Shown here in pieces: positions 35,011 through 46,333 of a DNA stretch of 64,000 bases (position 1 is the first letter of the stretch; the number at the start of each line of letters is the position of its first letter). This stretch comes from Owenia fusiformis (taxonomy: Eukaryota > Annelida > Polychaeta > Sabellida > Oweniidae): contig CAIIXF020000001.1 in NCBI GenBank assembly GCA_903813345.2, positions 31,846,556 to 31,910,555 on the forward strand. Direction: 5' to 3'. A program made the translations under genes and the position numbers. The notes below the pieces were generated by a model. That model was not told the DNA's origin. It searched no databases and saw nothing but the letters and a program-made list of their open reading frames with translations.

Positions 35011-35615
35011 CTCGGGAATAGGTATTTCACAAAGAGAGCCAGTATAGTTTTCTGCACAGAAACATTCAAAGTTGTTATAGCTAGGAAAGCAGACACCATC
35101 ATTTTTGCATGGGTTCCTTACACATGGACCAACAATCTCACAATTTGTACCATTGTAGCCTTCTTCACATTCACATTGGTATTCACCCTCCATATCAAGG
35201 CATGTTCCATTGTTCAAGCATGGTTCTTCCTCACATTCATCAATGTCAAATTCACAATCCGTCCCCTCGAAGCCATTGCTACAATCGCATCTGTAATTTC
35301 CAATCATATCAACACATGTTGCATTATTCATACATGGTTCCCCTGCACATTCATCTATGTCCTCTTCACACTGAGTTCCATTGTAACCTAATATGCAGTC
35401 ACATTCATAAGTTGCAACCAAATCCCTGCATGTGGCATTGTTCCTACAAGGCTTTTCTTTACAGTCATCAATGTTTTCCTCACAATTCTCCCCCATAAAG
35501 CCATCTGTGCAGGCACAGCTGTATGCATTGATTTCATCTTTACAGGATGCACCATTCTGACACGGGTTACTATCACATTCATTAGTTTCAATCTGACATT
35601 GCTCTCCTTTATAGC
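35011..35615 (-). CDS. Exon 25: five EGFs, several calcium-binding type
   Basis: Phase 1 in, phase 0 out. GYKGEQC, then ECDSNPCQNGASC, DDCKEKPCRNNATC, DECAGEPCMNNATC, DECEEEPCLNNGTC and PCVRNPCKNDGVC. The D-x-D-E-C / D-D-C starts and aromatic residues between cysteines 3 and 4 fit calcium-binding EGFs. These EGFs are diverse, unlike the homogenised arrays elsewhere. They are the copies most like those of canonical Notch ligands. Confidence 0.87.
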
Positions 35616-35808
35616 CTAATAAAATAAAAAATAAATAAAAAATACACTTCAAGTATCTTATAAGTTCTATACATAATGCTTTTAAAAATATGCAACTAAA
35701 TACATTTATATCAGTATCCGAAAATTAGACATTCAAGCCCCATGAGTATTTTCAATCAACACCAAAATAGTGATAATTGACAATATGTTTATTATAGTGG
35801 TTGGTTAC

Positions 35809-35892
35809 CTGGAGAACAACAACAATAGAAAGCATCACTCTCATTGCCAGTTCTTACACAAGACGCACCATTGAAGCAAAGGTCCTCAAGTG
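35809..35892 (-). CDS. Exon 24: first part of CCC-EGF
   Basis: 84 bp, phase 1-1. Encodes ALEDLCFNGASC, then DAFYCCCSPG. Between X exon 23 and EGF exon 25; a LINE fragment sits in the upstream intron. Confidence 0.85.
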
Positions 35893-36239
35893 CTGAAAGC
35901 AAACCATGTGCTTGTGATATCCATGTATGCAAAAGTTAAATAAAAATCAATAACAATATTATAACATCATATAACATCATCATAACATGGTATGATTAAA
36001 TGATATTGAGTATCATAAAAATAAAATGCCATATGAAGTAATAAATGTAAAATGTTTCCACACTTAAAATACTGCTGAATGTTTTGATTTCGTTGTGATT
36101 CACCAAAAATGCTTCTGATTGACAAGCCAATTAAAATAAAAAAGTTCTGTTCTGAACAAAGAAAACAGATGCCCAGTTACATAAGATGGGGAATGGAAGA
36201 ATCTTAAGTTTAAATCCACTATATCAAATAAATCCAAGT

Positions 36240-36995
36240 TACAGTATATCACATTTTCTTGATACTTAAAAAGATCCTTCCTTGTCTGAAAGAATCCATA
36301 AGGACTAGCAGTTTGTTTCAATATAAAACTGATATCTCTGATAGACCATATGAACGCTCTCTGAAGTCTACCCTTACTTATAATACCAAAGTCACTTTCA
36401 AAACCAATTTACGTAAATATTCAGGGACAATGAAGCATTTAACAACCACAAACCTGGATCTTACAAGAAAAGAAGAAATTTTACTGAATAGAACAAGATG
36501 TGATTTCATTTTTACTGGTCATCTTTTTCAACATAATTTTCAAGGTATTGACAGTCCCAAATGCATCTGTGGTTTTAAACAACAAACTACAAAGCATCTA
36601 ATCTTCAAATGCCCTCTGTTGAATGTTATAAGAGAGAAACTTTGGGGGGAACTCAGGAACATGCCAGAAATGAACATTTTCTTTACAGGATGCTCTATAG
36701 AGCAAAAGCTGAATATCTTAATGTATGGCAGAGATGGAGTTAGCATAACATGCAATTCTTCAATATTGAAGCATTTTACATCCTTTTTGTGTGAATGCAT
36801 TGATATAATTATATAGTTTTAACACATTCCTGCCATGCATACATATATGTTGGTAGTCATTTTGTTGTTATTTTGTAAATTTGAATAAACTTTGTATTAA
36901 CAGGGCCAATAATGCTGATTTCAGCCTCGGCCCTGTCATTTGTAGATAATTTTGTAAAGTAAAATAAAGAAACCATAAAAACTAAAAAAAAACTA
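36240..36995 (+). mobile_element. LINE fragment, C-terminal zinc-knuckle end, with A-rich tail
   Basis: A plus-strand frame (about 36259-36816) encodes LTRKEEILLNRTRCDFIFTG, then SPKCICGFKQQTTKHLIFKC, the C-x-C-x7-H-x4-C motif at the end of many non-LTR reverse transcriptase proteins. About 150 nt of 3' sequence end in an A-rich tail near 36995. It is 5'-truncated, missing the catalytic parts. It lies antisense to the host gene within an intron. Confidence 0.72.
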
Positions 36996-37076
36996 AAAAC
37001 CCTTGAGAATTGTTATTAACCTATGCTAGATAATATATACACAGTATATGCATGAATCAGATTGAAAATATCTTAC

Positions 37077-37412
37077 TTGGTTGTCTTTTGCCTATAAGTG
37101 TGCAAAAGCCTGGTTGTGACTGTGCTAGGAGATTTCCAGTGATGGATAATTTGTCAGCACTAAGGTCTCCTAAAGCCGATATTGAGTCTAGACCAAACTG
37201 GTCACTGCCATCTTTTGCAAATAGCGCAAATCTACTAGTATTCTGAGAATAGACACCATTTATGATATATTCTCCAGCATTGCTGTTGTTCAAATAACGC
37301 AGTCTGAATAGTCCTTCTGGGCTTCTTACTAGGGATGTTATTTCAATGTCCATTATGAATGGATATATAGTTCCCTGGCAGTCAAATGAACCTGCCCATA
37401 CACCTCTCATAT
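37077..37412 (-). CDS. Exon 23: domain X
   Basis: Phase 1-1, 336 bp. Starts DMRGVWAGSFDC; core PEGLFRLRYLNNSNAG, INGVYSQNTSRFALF; closing cysteine in GFCTLIGKRQPS. One of the eleven X copies, with the standard length. Confidence 0.85.
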
Positions 37413-37546
37413 CTGTTCAAAAACAATTTACAATCATTTGTGATGCCAATGAATTTTGCATGGACCCTTCCCTTAATACACATCTCATATCTATTAAACA
37501 CACAATTTACAATCATACGTGATGCCAATGAATTCTGCATGGAGCA
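37400..37546. repeat. ~77-bp direct duplication including a splice acceptor
   Basis: The first bases of exon 23, its acceptor and upstream polypyrimidine stretch (ctcatatctgttc, then caatttacaatcat) are repeated about 77 bp further upstream (ctcatatctatta, then acaatttacaatcat). The second copy also has AG at the equivalent position but would run into a stop, so it should be a decoy. Confidence 0.6.
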
Positions 37547-37711
37547 TAATGATAATGTAATAATGATACAGTATACAATATGATACAGTATTCAGTTCTT
37601 TGAAATGAAGGATAATGTTAAATTATAAGACTATTCAAACTCTAATTGATTTGTCAATTTCCAAGGAATTTACATATAAGGAAGATGACTTTAAAAGAAT
37701 AAACCACATAC

Positions 37712-37973
37712 CATCAATTGATGGAAATCCTTTGTTAATAGCACATTGGAAAGGCTCTCCAACCCATGTTGTGCAACCAGGATCAGTCCAGTTTGTGAGG
37801 CATATTTTGGTTCCATCTTCATCACAAATGTAATGACCTTCACAGTCATCATTTGGTAGACACATTATAGAACAGTTTTCTCCATAATAGTTCTCGAGAC
37901 ATTTGCATTGAAAGTCCTCACCATCGGAAAGACAATAAGCCATATCTGGACATGGTTCAATGTCACATGGGTC
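37712..37973 (-). CDS. Exon 22: EGF fused to DSL
   Basis: Phase 0 in, phase 1 out, 262 bp. DPCDIEPCPDMAYC, CKCLENYYGENCSIMC, NDDCEGHYIC, KICLTNWTDPGC, TTWVGEPFQC. Length and borders equal exons 18 and 13. Ends NKGFPSIDG. Confidence 0.87.
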
Positions 37974-38156
37974 CTTTAGATATAAAAATACATGTTACAT
38001 TATTTATTATAAAGTGTATTTAATTGTGCACTATGTTTTACTTTCAAATATGTTTTGAAATCTCTTCTGGCAATTTTTACAATAAATTATGTTATTTTTA
38101 TGTTTATACTTCTCAACATTTTACATTCATAATTGACACAAAAAACTATTACTCAC

Positions 38157-40582
38157 CATGATGATTGTTTCCTCACAATATGTCCCATTGAATCCTCCAA
38201 GACACTCACAAATATATCCATCTTTACTATTGTTGAATTCCTCACAGGTTGCATTATTTTCACATAGGTTGAACTCGCATATTGAGGTCTCATTGTCAGT
38301 AATCCCACAAAATTCTCCATTAAATCCATCTGGACATTTGCAAATGTAGCCTTTTTGTGTTTTATTAAGTTCCACACATGTTGAATTATTTTCACACAAG
38401 TTGAAATCACAGGTTTTGTTGTCTGCATTTTCACAATATTGTCCACCAAATCCATCTGGGCATTCACAAATGTAGCCATCAGATGTTGTATTGGACTCCA
38501 CACATGTTGAGTTATTTTCACAAAGGTTGAAATCACAGGTTACATTGTCTGCATTTTCACAATATTGTCCACTAAATCCATCTGGGCATTCACAAATGTA
38601 GCCATCAGATGTTGTATTGGACTCCACACATGTTGAGTTATTTTCACAAATGTTGAAATCACAGGTTTGGTTGTCTGCATTTTCACAATACTGTCCACTG
38701 AATCCATCTGGGCATTCACAAATGTAGCCATCAGATGTTGTATTGGACTCCACACATGTTGAGTTATTTTCACAAATGTTGAAATCACAGGTTTGGTTGT
38801 CTGCATTTTCACAATATTGTCCACTAAATCCATCTGGGCATTCACAAATGTAGCCATCAGATGTTGTATTGGATTCTACACATGTTGAGTTATTTTCACA
38901 AATGTTGAAATCACAGGTTTGGTTGTCTGCATTTTCACAATACTGTCCACTAAATCCATCTAAACATTCACAAATGTAGCCATCAGATGTTGTATTGGAC
39001 TCCACACATGTTGAGTTATTTTCACAAAGGTTGAAATCACAGGTTTGGTTGTCTGCATTTTCACAATACTGTCCACTAAATCCATCTAAACATTCACAAA
39101 TGTAGCCATCAGATGTTGTATTGGACTCCACACATGTTGAGTTATTTTCACAAATGTTGAAATCACAGGTTACATTGTCTGCATTTTCACAATACTGTCC
39201 ACTAAATCCATCTAAACATTCACAAATGTAGCCATCAGATGTTGTATTGGACTCCACACATGTTGAGTTATTGTCACAAAGGTTGAAATCACAGGTTACA
39301 TTGTCTGCATTTTCACAATACTGTCCACTGAATCCATCTAAACATTCACAAATATAGCCATCATACGTTGTATTGGATTCCACACATGTTGAGTTATTGT
39401 CACAAAGGTTGAAATCACATGTTACATTGTCTGCATTTTCACAATACTGCCCACTGAATCCATTTTGGCATTTACAAATGTAGCGATCATATGTTGTATT
39501 GGTTTCTACACATGTTGAGTTATTTTCACAAAGGTTGAAATCACAGGTTTTGTTGTCTGCATTTTCACAATATTGTCCACTGAATCCATCTGGGCATTCA
39601 CAAATGTAGCCATCAGATGTTGTATTAGATTCCACACATGTTGAGTTATTATCACAAAGGTTGAAATCACAGGTTTTGTTGTCTGCATTTTCACAATACT
39701 GTCCACTAAATCCATCTAAACATTCACAAATGTAGCCATCAGATGTTGTATTGGACTCCACACATGTTGAGTTATTGTCACAAAGGTTGAAATCACATGT
39801 TTGGTTGTCAGCATTTTCACAATAATGTCCACTGAATCCATCTGGGCATTCACAAATGTAGCCATCAGATGTTGTATTGGATTCCACACATGTTGAGTTA
39901 TTTTCACAAAGGTTGAAATCACAGGTTACATTGTCTGCATTTTCACAATACTGTCCACTGAATCCATCTGGGCATTCACAAATGTAGCCATCAGATGTTG
40001 TATTGGACTCCACACATGTTGAGTTATTTTCACAAATGTTGAAATCACAGGTTTGGTTGTCTGCATTTTCACAATACTGTCCACTAAATCCATCTAAACA
40101 TTCACAAATGTAGCCATCAGATGTTGTATTGGATTTCACACATGTTGAGTTATTTTCACAAAGGTTGAAATCACAGGTTTGGTTTTCTGCATTTTCACAG
40201 TTCTGTCCATTGAATCCATCTGGGCATTTACAAATGTAGCCATCAGATGTTGTATTGGATTCCACACATGTTGAATTATTTTCACAAAGGTTGAAATCAC
40301 AGGTTTGGTTGTCTGCATTTTCACAATATTGTCCACTAAATCCATCTGGGCATTCACAAATGTAGCCATCAAATGTTGCATTAGATTCCTCACAATTTGA
40401 ATTATTTTCACAAAGGTTGAAATCACAGGTTTGGTTGTCTGCATTTTCACAACTATCCCCACTAAATCCATTTGGACACTGACATCTATATGCGTTGATA
40501 AGGTCTGTGCATGTGCCATTGTTTTGACATGGCCAACTTTCACATTCATTTACATTTATCTCACACTTTTCTCCTTCAAATC
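38157..40582 (-). CDS. Exon 21: 19 EGFs, mostly a 126-bp tandem unit
   Basis: One 2.4-kb exon, phase 1 in, phase 0 out. First a calcium-binding-type EGF (ECESWPCQNNGTC), then 18 EGFs of about 42 residues: NADN(Q/V/K)TCDFN(L/I)C, ENNSTC, ESNTTSDGYICEC, DGFSGQYC. The copies are almost identical in DNA, the outer ones less so, as expected for homogenised arrays. Each unit has up to four N-glycosylation sequons and the O-fucose pattern C-x4-T-C (CENNSTC). The same unit forms exon 1, 21 kb away. Confidence 0.88.
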
Positions 40583-40897
40583 CTACATCAAAAAATAAAA
40601 TAATCATGTATTTTGCATATCATGTTGAACTAAGGTAACAAGATAACAGCAACACCAATGTGTGGCAAATCCCATCGAGCAGGCAGCCTACCACTTTATC
40701 AAAATTTCAAAATGGCTGCTCATTAGTCAAATTGTCATTTGAAACTGTAATATGCTTCTAAGTATGCTTCCACAAAGAAATATTTGTAGATTTCTTTGAA
40801 AAACTAATAAATATTCATCACATATCAATTTTTTCAAAACAGAAAAAACATGTATAAATAGTACAGCATGTAGGTCGGATTCCCCCTGGTAGCATTA

Positions 40898-41056
40898 AAG
40901 CAAACAATGTGATTATTTGAGAATTCCCCAGAATTGTATGAATTATCTAATTTCATTTTTTATTTCACAGTTATGGAAAGCAAGCAACATGATTATTGGA
41001 TAATCCCCCTGAATCATGTGTATTATGTAATTTCATTTTTTTTATTTCACAGTTAT
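40898..41056. repeat. ~80-bp tandem duplication in intron
   Basis: Two units containing 'tttcattttttatttcacagttat' and 'gcaa(a/g)caa(t/c)(g/a)tgattatt' follow each other. Confidence 0.55.
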
Positions 41057-41099
41057 TTAAGGCTATTATAAGACTTGCTATATAATTGTTAATAATTAC

Positions 41100-41177
41100 C
41101 TGGCAAACAACAGCAATAGAAGTCTTTAGGTGTTGTTCCATTCTTTACACATGTAGCATTGTTGCTACATATCTCTT
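41100..41177 (-). CDS. Exon 20: first part of CCC-EGF (short form)
   Basis: 78 bp, phase 1-1, two codons shorter at the start than most. Encodes EEICSNNATC, then KDFYCCCLPG. Precedes the large EGF exon 21. Confidence 0.84.
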
Positions 41178-41329
41178 CTAAATCTTTTGCCAAAAAATAA
41201 AATGATAATAGTGTACAGGCAGTTCATTTGAATGTTATTACATGTATATGAAATAATTAAATTTAACAATAATTCTTTTCTCCCGAAAAAAATTGTATTA
41301 ATTTGTAATTTACACTTTCTATCGAACAT

Positions 41330-41430
41330 GGCGGAAAATAGAAATTCTAATTTCTAACAAGTTAGTGTCAAAGTTACCCCATTTCTCATGTCAACATTAC
41401 CCGACATGTCATTACACCCCTTTGCCCTAG
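41330..41430. repeat. Dispersed repeat shared with 24.5 kb
   Basis: tagaaattctaatttctaac, then gtcaacattacccgacatgtc; matches 24520-24615. Confidence 0.5.
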
Positions 41431-41559
41431 AGATTCACTCACTGTATAGACCTTGAAACTTCTCGTGTCATTTTCTTGGTGAAAAGATACTGCTATTAGC
41501 TAGCTTCTCATTTTTAAATCAATTCTAACAATCAACATAACAACAAAGATAAACCATAC

Positions 41560-41895
41560 CTGGATTTCTATGTCCAAAAAGCTGACAATCTCCAGCATAG
41601 ACAGTCATAAATGATCCCCTTATTTGTGTGCCATTGTCAAATACTTGTCCATTTAAACCGATGGCTTGAAGCCCAAAGATGTCTATTTCATTGGTAGTAG
41701 TTAATAAAGTAAAGGTTTGGCCATTTTGCTCATATGTTCCTTTAGCTGTATAATGTACTCCATCTGATGCGTTGTAACTCAGTTCAAATATTCCAGATGG
41801 GGTTGTTATATCTGATGTCACGGTGATGTTCAATGTGTAACTTAGAGGAATTTTACCTGTGCATTCCACGGAACCATCCCACATTCCTCTTAGAT
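41560..41895 (-). CDS. Exon 19: domain X
   Basis: Phase 1-1, 336 bp. DLRGMWDGSVEC, then TTPSGIFELSYNASDG, AKGTYEQNGQTFTLLT, GLNGQVFDNGTQIRGSF and GDCQLFGHRNPG. A clean representative of the X consensus. Confidence 0.87.
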
Positions 41896-42316
41896 CTGAA
41901 ATAAAGTAATGTTTAGTTGTAATATTGTCCAATGTAAGGAGAAAATTGTGTAGCTTTATTACTTTTTAGACATGTTTGTAGCAATATTATAAAAAGCATC
42001 TTATAATGTCCACATCAAATCATTTTGTTCTAGACTCAACCGATTTTTTCATCAATGTCTTTGAATCAGAGTTCAGGTAATTCTTCATTGAACATATGAC
42101 TTAATTTGATTAGCTTATTTCAGATATTAAGTGAACAGTATGTTTGATGTGCATCATGTTTGTCAATTTAATTCAGATTATCTTCTATAAGGAGACTGCT
42201 TGAAGCTTCCATGGAAGTATTTTTCATATACTTGACTTATAAAGAATTCTTGAACTTTCTTTCATTAGTTTCAAACTAATTGACCTTAGGAACTTTATGT
42301 TGAGATTTAAAGGATA

Positions 42317-43345
42317 GGTATCGATATGGTGAACTGAATTTAACAATGTTTTTTCTCTTAAACCAATTATTGAAAACATTCTGTAAACAACATGATCCTT
42401 TATGTAATGTTGACTGATTGGCAACAATTTGATGCAAAAATATAATATATATATTATATAACTGTTTTGTTTACATTTTGTTCCAGTTCCAGTTGTTCCA
42501 ATTTTGTTCCTTTCTACCAATTCTTGGGAATGAAATAAAATGTCTTTCCGAACCTTGTTGGAACATATACAACATTTTCTTAGACCTCTCAATATTATTG
42601 TTATACAAAGGGAATTTTAGTTGATTTAACAAAAAGTATGGAAAAACTTAAAACAAAACCCCCCAAAATAGATAAAAAATTAAGATAAACCTTTTAATTC
42701 ATTAACCCTTTCCCGACGTGAATATAAGAGGAAAATGTTGGCCCTGGTGACGGATAAGTAAGAGCAGTTTTTAGGGGAAAACTGAAAATTACCTATGCCC
42801 AGGGACCTATACCTTGAATTTTATCACTGAAATACATTTTTTAGTAAGGACTATCGTATTAGAACAACTTGTCAAAATTTGGTGTAAAAATACTGAATAG
42901 AACTGGAGATATTATCATTTCATCGATGTATATAAATAAAAATTATGGTGCCAAAAGGAGCCTAACGTCCTGAAAGGTATTACACAATAGGGCTCCATAT
43001 GGAGCCCATCGTCGTGAAAGGGTTAAGAAGATACTTTTTTAAAATCAACTAAACTTTCTTTTGTACAATTACAATATTGAGAGACCTAAACACGTTGTGT
43101 TTATGTCATTTTGTTCCAATGATGGTCTGATAGATGTTTCATTTCATTCCAAATATATGATACCAAGAACAAAAGAAGTATCTGATGTGCTTTTTAAAAC
43201 AATGTAGAGAAAAGTATAAATATATATTTCAAATTATAATGCTACCATCCAAAAGATGACCATTAAATTGACAATGTGTAAAATTTTCAGAATGTTGACT
43301 GGTTGAAGAGAAACGCGTGTTCATAAAGTTCACCATATCGATACC
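42317..43345. mobile_element. GGTATCGATATGG-ended element with nested TTAA element
   Basis: Left end GGTATCGATATGGTGAACTG; right end reversed GGTATCGATATGGTGAACTT. About 700 bp without the nested insert at 42706-43022. It lacks the foldback present in the 4.45-6.85 kb copy, so it shows that foldback's empty site at about 42402. Confidence 0.72.
42706..43022. mobile_element. piggyBac-like short element (CCCTTTC ends, TTAA target)
   Basis: TTAA on both sides (42702-42705 and 43023-43026). Left end CCCTTTCCCGACG; right end reversed CCCTTTCACGACG. 317 bp, no coding frame. The empty site is visible in the sister element near 6520 (tttcattaacaagatac). CCC ends and TTAA targets are typical of piggyBac-type non-autonomous elements. 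It contains a GGCTCCATATGGAGCC palindrome. Confidence 0.75.
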
Positions 43346-43718
43346 ACTGGATTCATTGTGGACTAATTATCATTCCTCAAAAGTGTACAGAATCACTTGA
43401 AAAGAAACTTTTGCAAGAGCTAAACTAGTAGGTCAATACTGACAGCAATTTCATCAACTTGACAACCATTCAACACTTACCATGTGACTTGCATAAGTAC
43501 TAAGCGTAATACTCTATGATACTATTTATTGATTTTTACTCAACTATGATATTGATCAGTTTTTCAGTTTCATTAGTTTCACTAGTACCTAAAAGTGACA
43601 TTGGGTGTGTTGGTTAAATAATGCACTGCAGTTAAATGAAATAATGTGTTCTGATTGGCTAGAATTAGACACACCTTGCCTAGCTAAGTGTGTGAATGGT
43701 CATTCAACAATTTCTTAC

Positions 43719-43980
43719 CATTATATATCTTATATCCTTTGTTTAAAACACATTCATATGGTTCCCCAACCCATGTTTTGCAACCATTATCAGTCCAATT
43801 AGCAAGGCATATTTTGCTTCCATCATCAGCACATGTGTAATGTCCTTCGCAGTCATCATGGGGCTCACACATAACAGAACAGTTAGCTCCAAAGTAGTTT
43901 TCAAGGCATTTACATTTAAAGTTTGTTCCATTGGACAAACACAAAGCAGTCTCAAGACAGGGATCTGGTTCACATGGATC
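43719..43980 (-). CDS. Exon 18: EGF fused to DSL
   Basis: 262 bp, phase 0 in, phase 1 out. DPCEPDPCLETALC, CKCLENYFGANCSVMC, HDDCEGHYTC, KICLANWTDNGC, TWVGEPYEC. Close paralog of exons 22 and 13. Confidence 0.87.
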
Positions 43981-44164
43981 CTAAAACATAAAGAAATGTA
44001 ATATATTTATAAGTAGCAAAAGAAACATCTGAAGAAGTCTAAAAAAATTTGTCATAATTGTACATGTAATAATATGGAAATAAAACCGAAGAGGAAATAT
44101 TTGTATAGAGTCAGGAAGCAGTGAACTTGGTGTGATGACTCATATTAATATTAAATTGACTCAC

Positions 44165-44413
44165 CTTTGGAATTTTATATTCACAATAAGTTCCATTGAA
44201 CCCATCCATACATTCACATAGATATTCATCTATTACATTGGACGTTTTACATGTTGAGTTGTTCTCACAAATATTGTCATCACATACATCAATGCTTTTG
44301 ATTTCGCAAAAAGTGCCAGTAAAGCCATCAAGACATACACATGAAAATGATGAACTATTTTCCCTGCATGTACCATTGTTTTGACATGGTTCACTTAGAC
44401 ATGGAGGTGGGAT
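44165..44413 (-). CDS. Exon 17: two EGFs
   Basis: Phase 0-0, 249 bp. IPPPCLSEPCQNNGTC, SFSCVCLDGFTGTFC, then DVCDDNICENNSTC and CECMDGFNGTYCEYKIPK. Between EGF exon 16 and EGF-DSL exon 18; the only 0-0 exon seen. Confidence 0.85.
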
Positions 44414-44602
44414 CTGAATTAACAAGAAAAGTAGATATATATATCACACATTGTAATAATGATGTTAAAAAACATCAATATTAAAAACACAATAAGCCAA
44501 TTTTTATTGTATATTCCTAGATATCTATTCAGTTATTTAAAAGAAGCAAAAACAATGGGTTAGCAGCACAATAGCAGATATACTAGAACAAAATCTACAT
44601 AC

Positions 44603-44739
44603 CTCACAGTTCATTCCACTAAAGCCTGGCTGGCATTTACACTCAAATGCATCAACAAATTCTTCACAAGTCCCATTGTTCTGGCAAGGATCACTTTCAC
44701 ACTCATTGATTTCTGTTTCACATCTTTCTCCTTTAAATC
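44603..44739 (-). CDS. Exon 16: EGF (closes CCC-EGF)
   Basis: 137 bp, phase 1 in, phase 0 out. GFKGERCETEINECESDPC, CQNNGTC, then CQPGFSGMNCE with a normal GT donor (GTATGT). Same length and phase as exon 4, where the equivalent donor is GC. Confidence 0.86.
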
Positions 44740-44993
44740 CTGAAGTATGTCAAATATTAAATATGAATGCATTTCCTATTGTATCTATTGCATCCTAGAG
44801 GGGCTGAGATGGAGAATGTGAGGCTTACCATGAAATACATTTTTTGCATATTTATTTGAAAACGGAAAGTGATCTTTGGTGTTATGTGGTTGAATTATTT
44901 GGAAGACAGACAACTAGTAAAACCCTATAAACCATAATAACTGAGCAAATAAATGTACATGTATATTCAAACCGAACCAAGTGGATTATTTAC

Positions 44994-45077
44994 CTGGTTG
45001 ACAACAGCAGTAGATGTCTTCTGGTTTTGTTCCATTTTTAACACATGTTGCATTATTCTTGCATACTTCCTTTAAAA
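44994..45077 (-). CDS. Exon 15: first part of CCC-EGF
   Basis: 84 bp, phase 1-1. Encodes VLKEVCKNNATC, then EDIYCCCQPG. Confidence 0.86.
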
Positions 45078-45246
45078 CTGGAAACAGATGAATGCACTCT
45101 AAATACTCTTTATTCACAAGTCATATTACATGCCTTATTATCATGTGTCAGTAATACTGTACGGGTAAAACTATCATTAATAAACCCCAACTGTAATTTC
45201 ATATTTTATCAATTAAGGTTGACTATAAAGAATTCTGCATTTTTAT

Positions 45247-45760
45247 CGTACCTAAAAAAAGGTACGATATTGTTGTTAACTTGACAGGCGAGTGGTCAGG
45301 CAGTGGGTGGGCGGTTGAAGGCGTCTCACTTTCTTGTCATCATGATTTCAGGAAACCACGAGACAGATTTACTTCAAATTTTCACACATGTTACATGGTA
45401 AGAGGTTCTAGAGCTGATTAACTTTTGGACGGCCATCTTGGAAGTTTTTAGTTAAACATTGTCATCGCGATTCCAGGAAAACCACTTAACGGATTTACTT
45501 CAAATTTTCACACATGTTACACGGTAAGAAGTTCTAGAGCTGATTAAATTTTCAGCGGCCTTTTTGCATTCTGGCCGCCATCTTGAAAGTTTTTAGATAA
45601 ATCTTGTCATCGCGATTCCAGGAAAACCATTTAACGGATTTGCTACAAATTTTTACACATGTTACATGCTAAGAAGTTCTAGAACTGATTAACTTTTAAT
45701 CTTGCTTTCTGGGTCATCAAGCCTACAATGCTATGTTTTAGGTACAATATTGTTCACCCT
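45247..45760 (+). repeat. Element with GTACC ends and ~130-bp tandem repeats
   Basis: A small palindrome (gtacctaaaaaaaggtac) starts it. Three units then begin 'gtcatc(a/g)(t/c)gattyc aggaaa', each with 'ttacttcaaattttcacacatg' and 'ggttctagagctgatta'. It ends ttttaggtacaatattg. Similar design (head plus tandem units) to the CCGTC-headed family but different sequence. Confidence 0.55.
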
Positions 45761-45994
45761 ATGCCTTGTTTCCAAAGGGCACTATTTTTTATATACCTTT
45801 GAACACATTATTCTTCTGAATTTTTTAAATCATATTTGAAGTATTAATTGTATATCAATCAGTTGCAATAGTGATACTTCAAATTGCGTGTATACTTTTA
45901 GAACTCAATACAACCATAAATATTCCTTGCGCAATTTACCATACAATTTTATATTTATCCTACTGCATTTGCTAAGATGTTAATTTGTTCTCAC

Positions 45995-46333
45995 CTGTCC
46001 TTCTGTACCCTACTAGAGCACAACTACCAGCAGAAAATGTCAGGAGACTTCCTTTTAATTCTGTGCCATTGATATTGACTTGTCCAGTAATTCCAATGAC
46101 TATAGCCTCAAATGCTCCAATGCTGCCAGTGCTTTTCATCAGTGTAAAGCCATTCTTATTTTTTGAATATGTTCCCGCTACTATATACCTATCAAGTGTG
46201 GATCCATTATTGTATTTCAGTTCAAATATTCCAAATGGTTTGGAAACACCATTTGTAACATTGATGATTAAGGTATAGAGCATAGTTGGCTCATTGTTGC
46301 ATTTTACATTGCCATCCCATAAACCTCTCAAAT
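45995..46333 (-). CDS. Exon 14: domain X
   Basis: Phase 1-1, 339 bp. DLRGLWDGNVKC, KPFGIFELKYNNGS, VAGTYSKNKNGFTLM, GITGQVNINGTELKGSL, GSCALVGYRRTG. Confidence 0.87.

Noticed and set aside
38157-40582. Regular 126-bp repeats resembling an array of spacers and repeats
   Set aside because: Not CRISPR-like: the units are EGF codons without spacers, in a eukaryotic exon.
43605-43802. Plus-strand frame near exon 18
   Set aside because: Overlaps exon 18 in antisense and has no supporting features.
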